From Pseudacidovorax sp. NFM-22 (GTDB lineage Bacteria; Pseudomonadota; Gammaproteobacteria; Burkholderiales; Burkholderiaceae_C): a DNA stretch of 64,000 bases. Position numbers and translations under genes: made by a program. The DNA is taken from contig NZ_JACBFY010000001.1 in assembly GCF_021401245.1 (NCBI RefSeq), positions 868,001-932,000 on the forward strand. The letters run 5' to 3'. The notes under the pieces were generated by a model, which worked only from the letters and a program-made list of their open reading frames with translations, ran no database searches and was not told where the DNA came from. Positions 34,993 to 44,423 of this stretch are shown here, in pieces. Numbering within the stretch: position 1 is the stretch's first letter; every line of letters begins with the position of its first letter.

Positions 34993-36484
34993 AGATGCCC
35001 TGCAGGTACCAGCGCACGGGCGCCTCGGTGCCGGCGAGCGTGGCCCGCTCGCGGTAGATCCAGAACAGCGCGCCGGCCGCGTCCTGGGCGATGTAGTAGT
35101 CGCGGGCAGCGGGCCGGCCGGATTCCCACCAGGCCGTCTCCAGCCGCTGCGGACCGGCCAGGCGCCGCAGCGGGGCACCGCCATGGCAGGGCTCGCCGTC
35201 CTGCACGGGCAGCAGGCGCGGCTCGCGCAGCAGCCAGGCGGGCAGCAGGCCGGTGCCGATGTCGGGCAGGACGGAACCCGGCTCGCCCAAGACCTGTTCG
35301 CCGGCAGGCCTGGCGCCGCCCAGGCTCGAGGCCGGATGCCGGGCGCCGGCGTGCTGCCGCGGGCGGCCTGTGCCTGGACTGGCCTTGTCCGGAACGGCGG
35401 CCTTCGGACCCGCCGCCGGCCGCCAACGCTGGCGGCCTTCGGGTCGATGGTCCTGCACGGGCTGCGCCGCCAGCACCTGCGGCGCGCCCAGCCGGGCGCT
35501 GAGCTTTTCGAGCAGCTGGTGCAGGGGCTCGCCCTCGCGCCCCTCCTCCGCCCAGGCGCCGGCATGAGCGCCGGGCAGCGAAGGCGGCAACAGGCTGCGG
35601 GTGCGGCCCTGCCAGTCGGCCGTCTCCAGCGAGCGCAGCCGCAGCCAGCCGGTGGGCGCGATCAGCTGGGTGAGCGCCAGCCGCTCCGCCAGCAGCCGCC
35701 GCAGGTGGGCCATGTCCTGCGTGGGCTCGGCCGTGCGCACCTGCAGCTGCTGCGAACGGGGCAGCTCGGCGCCATCGAGCCGCTTGAGGTCGAGCGTCCA
35801 AGACAGCTCGATGGCCAGCGCGCCGCGTTGGCGTGCCTGCAGCCACAGGCGCAGGGCGCCCAGCAGGCGCTGGGCTGCCCACAGCAACTCGGGCGCGGAC
35901 TGCGCCAGCATGGGCAGTTCGAGCCGCTGCTCGAAGCTGTCGGGCACCTGCAGCCAGGGCAGGCCGTCGGGGCGCAGGCCCCAGGCCAGGTCCAGCGCCT
36001 CGCGCAGCGGCGCGCCGAAACGCCGCACCAGCGGCCCGCGCGGCAGGGCCGCCACGTCGCCCCAGGTGCGACAGCCCAGGCGGGCGAGCACCTGCAGGTG
36101 GGGGGTGGCGGCACCCAGGGTTTCGAGCGGCAGGTCGTCGGGCAGCCGGCTGGGCTGGGGCTGCCGGGCGATGTACAGCCGCAGCCGGGCCAGCGCCTCC
36201 AGGCTGGTGGCACCGGTGACCTGCCGCACCTTCAGGCCTGGCGGCACGCTGGCGCCGATCTGCCGCATCAGGGCGCGCCGGCCGCCCCACAGCCGCTCGC
36301 AGGCCGACACCTCCAGCATCAGTGCCTCGTCCAGCCAGGCGACATGGGGCGTGAACTGCAGGGCCCACCAGCCGAGCGATTCGGGCGTGGGACAGGCCAC
36401 GTCCGGCTGCGGCGGGGGGGCGTCCGGCGCTGCCTCGCCCGAGGCGGCGGGCTCAGGCAGCCACTGAAGCGCGAGCCAGTGCAT
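34985..36484 (-). CDS. imuB: ImuB, inactive Y-family polymerase homologue
   Basis: 499-aa Y-family-like protein. In characterised ImuB proteins the catalytic carboxylates are lost and the protein tethers DnaE2 to the beta clamp. The start MHWLALQW is the family's usual N-terminus; it lies inside the imuA 3' end (32-bp overlap). ALMLEVSACERLWGG, a helix-hairpin-helix-like LARLGCRTWGDVAALPRGPLVRRFG segment and a C-terminal ARDYYIAQDAAGALFWIYRE are recognisable. It is coupled to imuA upstream and dnaE2 downstream. Confidence 0.92.
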   Translation of the reverse strand: MHWLALQWLPEPAASGEAAPDAPPPQPDVACPTPESLGWWALQFTPHVAWLDEALMLEVSACERLWGGRRALMRQIGASVPPGLKVRQVTGATSLEALARLRLYIARQPQPSRLPDDLPLETLGAATPHLQVLARLGCRTWGDVAALPRGPLVRRFGAPLREALDLAWGLRPDGLPWLQVPDSFEQRLELPMLAQSAPELLWAAQRLLGALRLWLQARQRGALAIELSWTLDLKRLDGAELPRSQQLQVRTAEPTQDMAHLRRLLAERLALTQLIAPTGWLRLRSLETADWQGRTRSLLPPSLPGAHAGAWAEEGREGEPLHQLLEKLSARLGAPQVLAAQPVQDHRPEGRQRWRPAAGPKAAVPDKASPGTGRPRQHAGARHPASSLGGARPAGEQVLGEPGSVLPDIGTGLLPAWLLREPRLLPVQDGEPCHGGAPLRRLAGPQRLETAWWESGRPAARDYYIAQDAAGALFWIYRERATLAGTEAPVRWYLQGIYA

Positions 36485-37259
36485 GGGCAGGGTCCTGGCG
36501 CAGGGCGCGGCGCAGGTCCAGGCGCACCACGGTGGCACCGCCCTCGCCCATGGGCTGGGTGCGGGTCGATGCGGGCACGACGGATCGGCCGGGCCGCATG
36601 GCATCGAGCAGGCCACCAAGGCGCGTCCCGCGGCCCGGCATCGGCAGGGGGTGGGCCAGCGGCGGCCCGCGGCGCTTGAGCAGGTGCACGTCGAGCTGCC
36701 CGTCGGGCCGGGGCTGCAGCCGCAGGCGCAGGCGCGCGGGCGATGCCGACGGCGCGACCGCATCGGGCCGGCAGACGAAGAGCAGCGCGCCATGCCGGGC
36801 AGCGGCCAGCTGCAGCCGGCGCAGCTCACCCAGCCGCGCCTGTGGCAGCCAGGCCAGCACGGCGGCCACCTCGGCGCAGCGCAGCGCCTGCTCACAGGCC
36901 CACAGCCGGGCGGGGGCGGCGTCGGCCCGCACCCACAGCAGGGACTCCAGAGGCAGGCCACCGGCCGCCAGCGCGGGGCCGAAAGGCTCGTGCGGCGGGC
37001 CGATCAGCGCCACCGGCTGGCCGCGCTCGGCCACGGCCCGCGCCAGTGACGGCAACAGCACAGGCCACAGAGGCGCCTCGGCGTCGGGCTGCAGCAGCTC
37101 GGTCATCGCCCCGAGCGGCCAGCCGCCGCCGGGCAACTCGGCATCCAGGCCAGGATGCCCGCTCGGGCAGGTCGCTGCGCCGGCCTCACCCAGCTCGTCG
37201 CCGCGCCACACCCCTTCGGGGGCGTCGGAGAGATCGACGAGGACGGTGGAGCTGCGCAT
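36453..37259 (-). CDS. imuA: ImuA, translesion synthesis accessory protein
   Basis: 268-aa RecA/SulA-like protein of the imuABC mutasome. It carries the conserved GHPGLDAELPGGGWPLGAMTELL core and a RecA-like strand-rich middle (VLAWLPQARLGELRRLQLAA, HGALLFVCRP). The start at 37259 was preferred to the upstream Met at 37298, because the latter lies inside a LexA-like palindrome. No good Shine-Dalgarno is seen for either. First gene of the operon imuA-imuB-dnaE2. Confidence 0.87.
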   Translation of the reverse strand: MRSSTVLVDLSDAPEGVWRGDELGEAGAATCPSGHPGLDAELPGGGWPLGAMTELLQPDAEAPLWPVLLPSLARAVAERGQPVALIGPPHEPFGPALAAGGLPLESLLWVRADAAPARLWACEQALRCAEVAAVLAWLPQARLGELRRLQLAAARHGALLFVCRPDAVAPSASPARLRLRLQPRPDGQLDVHLLKRRGPPLAHPLPMPGRGTRLGGLLDAMRPGRSVVPASTRTQPMGEGGATVVRLDLRRALRQDPAHALARASVAA

Positions 37260-37286
37260 GGCGAAAGGAGGAGCGGCCAACAAATA

Positions 37287-37302
37287 CTGTATGGACATCC
37301 AT
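37287..37302 (-). promoter_or_regulatory. LexA-like SOS box upstream of imuA
   Basis: CTGTATGGACATCCAT (plus-strand reading) lies 27 bp before the imuA ATG. It matches about 11 of 16 positions of the CTG-N10-CAG LexA consensus, with a perfect first half (TACTGTAT). Within it GTATGGA and TCCATAC form 7-bp inverted arms. imuABC cassettes are LexA-controlled in the species where they were studied. Confidence 0.5.
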
Positions 37303-37529
37303 ACTTTAACGCTTTGTCAGGATTGGCGGAAACGGCCGTGGCGCACGCTCGGCCTTTCGGCGACGAGACGCCGGCTCCTGCCAAACGCGCACAAATCCAC
37401 ACCAATGCCCATCGTGTGAGGCGCAAGCGACCTGTTGACGGCTGCACCGGTCGACAGGCCGCTAACCTCCCGCCCCAGCCGAGCCGCCTCGTCCCGAGAA
37501 GGCCGCCGGCGCGAGACCAGGGAGGTTTC

Positions 37530-40142
37530 ATGTCCACGCTGTCACACACGCTGCGGGTGCATTCGCCCGCACTGCCGGTCTTTGCCGGCACGCCCCTGCT
37601 GCAGCCCGTGCGGCTGTCGGGCCACGAGGGCGTCAATGCCCTCTTCACCTATGAACTGCTCCTGCAGACCCCCGATGCGCTGGACCCCGGCGCCCTGGCC
37701 GATGCCTGCGCCGACATCGACCTGGACGCGCTGATCGGCCGCGAGATCCATTGCGAGATCGACCTCGACGGCGCCGGCACCTTCATGCCCGGTGGGGTCG
37801 GCGATGCGGTGGACCACCTCGGCGCCGGCGCCCGCCAGATCAACGCCCTCATCACCGAAGCAGAGTTGCTGGGCGAACACGGCCGCCACCTGCGCTACCG
37901 CCTCGTCCTGCGTCCCTGGCTGCATCTGGCCACGCTGAATTCGGATTGCCGCATCTTCCAGAACGCCACCGTCGTCGACATCCTGGACGCCCTCTTGTCG
38001 AACTATCCCTTCCCGGTCGACAAGCGCCTGGCCGAGACCTTCCCCATCCGCGACTACCAGACCCAGTTCAACGAAAGCGACTTCGCCTTCTTCGAGCGGC
38101 TTTGCCAGGAATGGGGCATCAGCTATCACATCGAGCACGACGCCGGGGCCCACCGGCTGGTGCTCTCGGACCATCTGGGCGCCTTCGGCCCCAACCCCAG
38201 CGAGGCCTATCGGCAGGTGGCCTACCACCCGCCCGGCTGGAAGCTTGATGCCGAGTACCTGCATGCCTTCAGGCCCGCCAGCCGCATCACCAGCGGGCGC
38301 TACAGCAGTCGAGAGTACGACTACACCCGGCCCCGGGCCGACCTGTCGACCAGCCGCAGCGATCCACGGCCCACAGGCTTTGCGGAGGCGGAGGTCTACG
38401 CCTGGCACGCCAGCCTGGGCGGCAGCCACTACGCCCAGCCGCGTGCCGGCGCCGCAGGCCCGAACGACCCGCTGGCCGAGGGCGACCTGATCGCCCGGCT
38501 GCGCATGCAGCAGCTGCGCACTGCCGGGGCCCGCGCTCGCGCCAGCGGCAACCTGCGCGGCATGGTGCCGGGCTTCAGCTTCACGCTGCAGGGCCATCCG
38601 CGTGAAGCGGCCAATGCGGAATACCTGATCCTGGAGACCGAATTCCTCATCGAGGACGTGGGGCAGGACAGCCAAGCGGCGCTGGCTGCGGGGGCGACGG
38701 TAGCGCGGCCCCAGGCGCAGCAACGCTGGCGGGTGCAGGTGGACCTGCTGGCCCATCCCATCACCGAGCCGCTGCGCCCGGCGCTCACCCGCACCAAGCC
38801 CCACACCCACGGCCCGCAGACCGCCCGCGTGGTGGGCCCCGAGGGCCAGGAGCTGTGGACTGACGAACTCGGCCGCATCAAGGTGCAGTTCCCCTGGGAC
38901 CGGCAAGGCCAGGAGAACCCGCACAGCAGCTGCTGGGTGCGTGTCTCCAGCCCCTGGGCGGGCAACCAGCTGGGCGACGTGCACCTCCCGCGCATCGGGC
39001 AGGAGGTGATCGTGGACTTCCTGGCGGGCGACCCGGACCTGCCCCTCTGCACAGGCCGGGTGCACAACCAGCTGAACCTGCCGCCCTGGCAACTGCCACA
39101 GCAATCGGCGCTCAGCGGCTTTCGAAGCCGGGAGCTGACCGACGGCGGCGGCAACAGCGCAGCGGGGCGCAGCAACCACCTGGTGATGGACGACACGGCC
39201 GGCCAGATCCAGACCCAACTCCACAGCGACCACCAGCACTCCAGCCTGAGCCTGGGCGCGATCACGCGCGTCGAAGACCACCAGGGCCGCAAGGACGCGC
39301 GCGGCGAGGGCTTCGAGTTGCGCACCGATGGGCATGGCGTGCTGCGCGCCAAGGACGGGATGCTGATCTCCACCGAGGGGCGGCCCGGCGCCGCAGGCCA
39401 CGTCAAGGGGCTCGCCTCCCTCGTCGGGCGCCTGACCAGCGCACGCGACCAGATCGAAGGCCTGCACGAAGCCGCCGTCCAGGCCACCGCCCAGGAACAG
39501 GACCAGGACCAATCCCGCGTCGCCCAGGCCGTCAAACAGCAGAACCAGGCCCTGCAGGGCCGCGGTGTGGTCGATGCCGCGGCCCGTCGCTTCCCAGAAC
39601 TGGCGCAACCCCATCTGGCGCTGGACAGCCCCGCCGGCCTTGCAGCCACCAGCACTCAGGACCTGCATCTGCACAGCGCCGTGCACACCCAGTTGACGAG
39701 TGGCGGCCATGTGTCGCTCAGCAGCGGCCGGCGCCTGCTCGCGGCGGTCGCCGAGGGGCTGCGCTTCTTCACGCTCGAGCACGGCCTGAAGGCCTTCGCC
39801 AGCGAAGGCGACATCCAGATCGAGGCGCAGAGTGACATGGGCGAGATCACCGCCCTGCAGGACGTGGAGGTGCTCAGCACCGAGGACACCGTCTATCTGA
39901 TGGCGCCCCAGCGGGTGGAAATCAAAGGCGGCACCAGCTTCAGCGAATGGAGCGGCTCCGGCGTGCTGCACGGCACGCCCGGCGTCTGGCTCGAACACGC
40001 GGCCAGCCATGCCACGCCCGGGCCCGACCAGCGCCCGCCACCGGGTGCCGAGCAGCGGTTCGCACAGCTGCCCCCTCGCGTCTGCCCGGAATGCATGCAG
40101 CGCGCACTGCGTCGCGGCGCAGCGGCCGTCCCTCAGGCCTGA
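37530..40142 (+). CDS. vgrG: type VI secretion tip protein VgrG
   Basis: 870-aa VgrG spike protein. The N-terminal gp27-like domain includes FNESDFAFFERLCQEWGISY and a serine-rich RYSSREYDYTRP; the gp5-like OB-fold follows (WTDELGRIKVQFPWDRQG, RVSSPWAGN, DVHLPRIGQEVIVDFLAGDP, NQLNLPPW); then a DUF2345 beta-helix (about 640-800). A short tail ends with CPECMQRALRRGA, a CxxC that may bind zinc. A strong AGGGAGG site precedes the ATG. It is separate from any structural T6SS gene, so this is an orphan vgrG island carrying the cargo genes that follow. Confidence 0.95.
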   Translation: MSTLSHTLRVHSPALPVFAGTPLLQPVRLSGHEGVNALFTYELLLQTPDALDPGALADACADIDLDALIGREIHCEIDLDGAGTFMPGGVGDAVDHLGAGARQINALITEAELLGEHGRHLRYRLVLRPWLHLATLNSDCRIFQNATVVDILDALLSNYPFPVDKRLAETFPIRDYQTQFNESDFAFFERLCQEWGISYHIEHDAGAHRLVLSDHLGAFGPNPSEAYRQVAYHPPGWKLDAEYLHAFRPASRITSGRYSSREYDYTRPRADLSTSRSDPRPTGFAEAEVYAWHASLGGSHYAQPRAGAAGPNDPLAEGDLIARLRMQQLRTAGARARASGNLRGMVPGFSFTLQGHPREAANAEYLILETEFLIEDVGQDSQAALAAGATVARPQAQQRWRVQVDLLAHPITEPLRPALTRTKPHTHGPQTARVVGPEGQELWTDELGRIKVQFPWDRQGQENPHSSCWVRVSSPWAGNQLGDVHLPRIGQEVIVDFLAGDPDLPLCTGRVHNQLNLPPWQLPQQSALSGFRSRELTDGGGNSAAGRSNHLVMDDTAGQIQTQLHSDHQHSSLSLGAITRVEDHQGRKDARGEGFELRTDGHGVLRAKDGMLISTEGRPGAAGHVKGLASLVGRLTSARDQIEGLHEAAVQATAQEQDQDQSRVAQAVKQQNQALQGRGVVDAAARRFPELAQPHLALDSPAGLAATSTQDLHLHSAVHTQLTSGGHVSLSSGRRLLAAVAEGLRFFTLEHGLKAFASEGDIQIEAQSDMGEITALQDVEVLSTEDTVYLMAPQRVEIKGGTSFSEWSGSGVLHGTPGVWLEHAASHATPGPDQRPPPGAEQRFAQLPPRVCPECMQRALRRGAAAVPQA

Positions 40143-40157
40143 CCCGGGACCTGCCGG

Positions 40158-41252
40158 ATGAGCGCCCTCCTTCCCGCCGACCTCGAACATGCGCAAGCCG
40201 TCCGCCAGGCCTTCGACGCCACGCTCCACCGCTGGCTGTGCGCCCAGATCCAGCGGCTGTTCGAATCGCCCGCCGCCGCATCGACCGGCGCTTCGCAGCC
40301 CCTGCACCGCTATGCGCTGGTGAGTGCCGGGCAGTGCCTGCATCACCTGCCCGACTCCCTGGCAGCCACCCACGGACTGCTGCACGAATGCCTCTTCCTC
40401 CAGACGTCGGAGGCCGAATCGGCCGATGTCGGTCCCTGGCTGATCGCGCTGCCACCGGCCACGGATGCGGCCTTGCAGGATGCGCTGGCCTGGCAAGCCG
40501 CCGACGAGGCAATGACGCTGCTGGCCAGCCCTCTGCGCCTGCCCGCGCTGGCCGCCCACTTGCGCGGCTTCCTCCACGGCACCTTGGATAACGGCGGGAC
40601 CGATCCCGGCATCGCCGTGCTGCTGCGCTACTACGATCCCCGCATCGGCTTCGACGCCGTCCAGCACTGGGCGCCCGCCTTGCGCGATGCCTTCCTGCAA
40701 CCGCTGGCATGGTGGGCGGGCTGGGACGCCGCCGGCCAGCCCCGCTTTCTGAAAGGCCGTGCCCGGCCCTCGGCCGCCCCATCCGCGGGACGGCTGCCCC
40801 TGCCCCCCACCTGGCGCAAGGCCGTCGACGCCGTCGGTGAGCCGCAGCTTCTGGCCGCCCTCACGGCCGAAGCGCTCGAGGCCGACGACCCGGTGGCGGC
40901 GCAATGGCTGGCGCTGGTGCATCCGTTGATCCAACGCCGGATCGTCCGCGAAGCCCTGGACTTTGCCGCCAGCGCCGGCCTCTCCGGCTGGACGGACCGC
41001 AGCCTGGCCTGCCGGCAGGCGCTGCTCGTGCACGCGCGCTTCCATGCACATCCGGCCGTGGCTGAAGCCCTGGCCAACCGGGCTTCCGTCCAACAGCCTG
41101 GCCCCACACCGCAACTGCACGCGCTGCTGGCCAGCCTGCCGCCCCAGGTCGCCCAGGACTGGGCCGCCGACCGCGGCCCGATGCTGGGCCGTCTGTACGA
41201 GGCGCAGGCCCGGGCGCTCGACACGCTCCCCTCGCATTTCCAGGTGGCCTGA
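40158..41252 (+). CDS. DUF4123 T6SS effector chaperone/adaptor
   Basis: 364-aa DUF4123-family protein, 15 bp after vgrG. The recognisable DUF4123 core is YALVSAGQCLHHL, then GPWLIAL, then LLRYYDPRIGFDAVQHW. Members of this family (TEC/Tap-like) load a specific effector onto VgrG. The position between vgrG and the large effector gene is the usual one. The C-terminal third (about 230-364) shows alpha-helical low-complexity sequence, perhaps the effector-binding part. Confidence 0.9.
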   Translation: MSALLPADLEHAQAVRQAFDATLHRWLCAQIQRLFESPAAASTGASQPLHRYALVSAGQCLHHLPDSLAATHGLLHECLFLQTSEAESADVGPWLIALPPATDAALQDALAWQAADEAMTLLASPLRLPALAAHLRGFLHGTLDNGGTDPGIAVLLRYYDPRIGFDAVQHWAPALRDAFLQPLAWWAGWDAAGQPRFLKGRARPSAAPSAGRLPLPPTWRKAVDAVGEPQLLAALTAEALEADDPVAAQWLALVHPLIQRRIVREALDFAASAGLSGWTDRSLACRQALLVHARFHAHPAVAEALANRASVQQPGPTPQLHALLASLPPQVAQDWAADRGPMLGRLYEAQARALDTLPSHFQVA

Positions 41253-41278
41253 GCGCGCCGCCCGTTCGACCCTTTGCC

Positions 41279-44200
41279 ATGACCGACTCCACCCCTTCCA
41301 GCGCCCTGTGCGACTGCAGCGAGCCCACGCCACTGACGGCCGTGATCCTGTACCCGAGCCTGGGCACGCCGCTGCTGCTCGCGCCCGGGCAGAAGAAGTG
41401 CAGCGTCTTCATCGCCACGGCGGCGCCGCTGGGCGTGGCCAACACGGCCGCCGGAAGCCTCAGCCTGGACCGCAAGGCCATCGTCACCCCCATGGACGGC
41501 GACAGCGCCCACAGCGCCGCCGCCACCGTCGCCCGCCATCTGCGCCTGGTGCCCATGGAAGGCCCCAAGCCCGCCACCGACACCACCGTCGGCGCCCTCA
41601 CGGGCGATGGCCGCGACTGCGCCACCGCACGCCGCACCATCCGCGTGTGGCGCGTGGGCAGCTTCACCGCCGGTGCCCTCATCCACAACCAGAAAGGCGA
41701 AGCCTTCGCCACCGTCAGCCCCCAGGCCGTCGCCGCCTACGCCAGTGCCGGCTTCGGCAGCGCCCATGTCTACGAGGTCGAACTCACGCTGGACGCGCTG
41801 GCCGTGCAGCCCGAGACGGGCACCTTCAAGAGCTTCGCCTGGATGGTCCAGCCCACCGCCGACCAGAAGAAGGACTACCCCACCCTGTGCCAGGCCGCCA
41901 CCGTGCATGCGCAGGACCTGATCGTCGAAGCCTTCCTCGGCGCCCAGACCCGCGACGCACGCCACCGCCACCTGGCGGCCAACGGCAACGGCCCGCGCCG
42001 CGGCCGGGAAGCGACGCTGCTGGAATACGACGTCGAGGCCACCGCCGCCAGCGCGCGCGACCTGATCCAGTGCAACCAGCGCCTGGCCGCCTGGCATCCC
42101 GTCATCCGCCTGGACAGCCGCAAGCCGCTCAAGCTCGGCCACCTCAGCGACGTGCACATCAACGTTCGCCACTGCGCCCTCGCCAAGTCGCCCGCCAAGG
42201 TGATCGAGGACGCCCAGTTCACCCAGCCGCCCGTGGGCCAGCGCGTGTGCAACAGCTTCAACGCACTCAAGCAGCTGTTCGACCAGTTCGGCGCTGCCGG
42301 CCGCCCCGACACGGCCCTGCTGCTCACCGGCGACCTGATCGACTTCAACCGCAACATCGACCCGGCGCGCGTGGGCCACACCATTGCCGATCAATGGAAG
42401 CGCTTCAACGTCATGAACCAGCTGAACACGCCTGGCCTCTACCCGCGCGGCCTGGACGACCTGCTGGCCTTCAGCCTCGTGCGCCATGCCTACACCCGGC
42501 TGAAGCTGCCCGTGTTCATGACCAGCGGCAACCACGAGGCCTACGGCGTGCCTTATGGCATCAGTCCGCGCATCAACGACTGGAGCGGGGCGCTGGGGGT
42601 GCTGGAGGACGCCACCGACGCGCTGGAACAGGGCCGCTGGGGCCGCGAGCGACAACTGAACGAAACAGAAACACTGGCCGGCATGGCTGCCTGGGTCGGC
42701 AAAGTGGCGGTGAATGCAAGCAAGCAGTTGCAGATCAAGGACCTGGCCGCGACCTACAACGACTTCGACAAGGCCAGTGTCTGGCACAGCAACAAGGGCA
42801 ACGAGGGCATTGCGGCCGACCACAACATGACGATCTTCGAGGCCGCTCTCGCCTACGGTCCCACCTATGCCCAGGTGCTGACCAGCAACAACTACAGCCT
42901 GGACAACTACGACTGGTTCTACGCGCTGTTCACTCCGCTGGAAGACGCCGTGCTCGCCCTGGGCGCCGAGCCGCACCAGCCCTCCCCCGCCATGCAGGTG
43001 CTGGCCCTGCTGGGATGGGGGCAGGGCGAGAACTACAAGAACCTGGTCAGTGGCATGACGGGCGACTATGTCGGCGGTGTGGACCGGCAAGGCGCCGGCG
43101 TCCTGCCGCGCGCTACCCAGTCCTTCAGCGAAGCCCAACTGGCCCTGCTGGCCCACGCCCAGCAGCACAAGCGCCGCAGCCCTGGCGCCAGCCTGGCCGT
43201 GGCCAGCCACTTCGCGCTCATCAACTACGACGAGCCGGTCGCCTATTCCGCCAAGCCGCAGGACATGCGCTTCGTGCCGCCGCGCGGGCCGGGCAATCCT
43301 GTCGCCTCGGCCGGCTTCAACCACGTCAACACCGGCACCTGCGAGATCAACCAGGCGCGCTACTTCGACACCGCCGTGCGCAGCAAGGGCGCATCCGATG
43401 GCCCCGCCAGCCCGCATGTGCCCGCCGACGCCTGCGTGGACTGGCACTTCAGCGGCCACAGCCACCGCAGCGGCGTGTACGAGGTGGCGTGGCGCCAGGT
43501 GAGCGCGCCCGCCAGCAGCCGACCCACGCAGCCCGTGCGCAGCATCGAGGTGCAGAGCGCCCGCGACCCCGGCATCCATGGACCCCAGCCTGCGGCCGCC
43601 CGCGAACACACCCGCTTCGTCGTCTCCAGTTGCGGCGGCCCCATCGGCAAGCAGAACCTCGACCACGAGCTCGACAGCTGGACGCTGCGCCCACCTTCCG
43701 GCACGCTGCTGGACCCGGCCGAGCGGCTGATCCGCCAGATCAAGACCCTGCGCAGCAGCCGCAGCGCCGGACGCCCGCTCAACGAGAAGCCGCGCCTGTG
43801 CGTGGCGCTCGATTACCTCGCAGTGATGAGCGCCGACCCCAAGAAGAATATCGTGCCGCCTCTGCGCTTCGAGTCGGTGCAATTGCCGGCCAGCGGCGGG
43901 CGCGTGCCCATCAAGCTCAGCCCTACGGTGGCCAAGCTCGATTGCATTGCCAGCGTGAGGATCTGGGTGTTCGAGGGCGGAAAAAGGCGAGGCCCGGCGG
44001 CGAAAAAGAAGTGGCACCTGCTATCACCTCAATTCGACTCCAGTGATAAAGGACAAGCCATGAAACTCAGCCAAGCAGATCTGGAAATTCTGACTCGCGC
44101 CGTTGAATCCAACGCTGATCCTGCTGCGCATAGCAATCGCGGACAGGGTGTGGAGCAGGCATTCTTTGAAGTGGTACTCGAGGCACCCAAGGTGCGCAAT

Positions 44201-44413
44201 GAGGATTGGAGTGCAGACATGGACTGTGCGGACCCCTGGATCTTCCCGCTGGATATTTGGGCGGGAAAGGCAGACTGGGGACTAAGAACTTGGGCATTTC
44301 AACGCTGGATCGGGGAACGCGGAGAAGTACCGGATTGGAAATTCTTGGAAAAATACTATAAAGATATAGGTTATTCCAATGCAACCGAAATTATTCGGTC
44401 TCGCAGAAAATAA
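41279..44413 (+). CDS. metallophosphoesterase-domain protein, candidate T6SS effector
   Basis: 1,044-aa protein 26 bp after the chaperone gene. A calcineurin-like phosphoesterase domain spans about 284-735: D291/H293 (HLSDVHIN), D352 (LTGDLIDF), N418/H419 (TSGNHEAYG), H644 (SHFALINYD) and H727/H729 (FSGHSHRSG), a complete dinuclear metal set. A ~280-residue N-terminal domain has no recognised match and may dock to VgrG. From about residue 900 the DNA becomes less GC-rich and the protein more Lys-rich (KRRGPAAKKKWHLL). Context makes it the cargo of the VgrG/DUF4123 pair. Likely a phosphodiesterase or phospholipase acting on nucleotides or lipids; the substrate is not deducible. Confidence 0.85.
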   Translation: MTDSTPSSALCDCSEPTPLTAVILYPSLGTPLLLAPGQKKCSVFIATAAPLGVANTAAGSLSLDRKAIVTPMDGDSAHSAAATVARHLRLVPMEGPKPATDTTVGALTGDGRDCATARRTIRVWRVGSFTAGALIHNQKGEAFATVSPQAVAAYASAGFGSAHVYEVELTLDALAVQPETGTFKSFAWMVQPTADQKKDYPTLCQAATVHAQDLIVEAFLGAQTRDARHRHLAANGNGPRRGREATLLEYDVEATAASARDLIQCNQRLAAWHPVIRLDSRKPLKLGHLSDVHINVRHCALAKSPAKVIEDAQFTQPPVGQRVCNSFNALKQLFDQFGAAGRPDTALLLTGDLIDFNRNIDPARVGHTIADQWKRFNVMNQLNTPGLYPRGLDDLLAFSLVRHAYTRLKLPVFMTSGNHEAYGVPYGISPRINDWSGALGVLEDATDALEQGRWGRERQLNETETLAGMAAWVGKVAVNASKQLQIKDLAATYNDFDKASVWHSNKGNEGIAADHNMTIFEAALAYGPTYAQVLTSNNYSLDNYDWFYALFTPLEDAVLALGAEPHQPSPAMQVLALLGWGQGENYKNLVSGMTGDYVGGVDRQGAGVLPRATQSFSEAQLALLAHAQQHKRRSPGASLAVASHFALINYDEPVAYSAKPQDMRFVPPRGPGNPVASAGFNHVNTGTCEINQARYFDTAVRSKGASDGPASPHVPADACVDWHFSGHSHRSGVYEVAWRQVSAPASSRPTQPVRSIEVQSARDPGIHGPQPAAAREHTRFVVSSCGGPIGKQNLDHELDSWTLRPPSGTLLDPAERLIRQIKTLRSSRSAGRPLNEKPRLCVALDYLAVMSADPKKNIVPPLRFESVQLPASGGRVPIKLSPTVAKLDCIASVRIWVFEGGKRRGPAAKKKWHLLSPQFDSSDKGQAMKLSQADLEILTRAVESNADPAAHSNRGQGVEQAFFEVVLEAPKVRNEDWSADMDCADPWIFPLDIWAGKADWGLRTWAFQRWIGERGEVPDWKFLEKYYKDIGYSNATEIIRSRRK

Positions 44414-44423
44414 AGGTTATACG

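Noticed and set aside
34993-35565. 190-codon N-terminal extension of DnaE2
   Set aside because: Overlaps imuB and does not look like a PHP domain.
37542-44017. Long minus-strand frames across vgrG, the chaperone and the effector
   Set aside because: Same GC-driven antisense openness; the plus-strand proteins have complete motifs.
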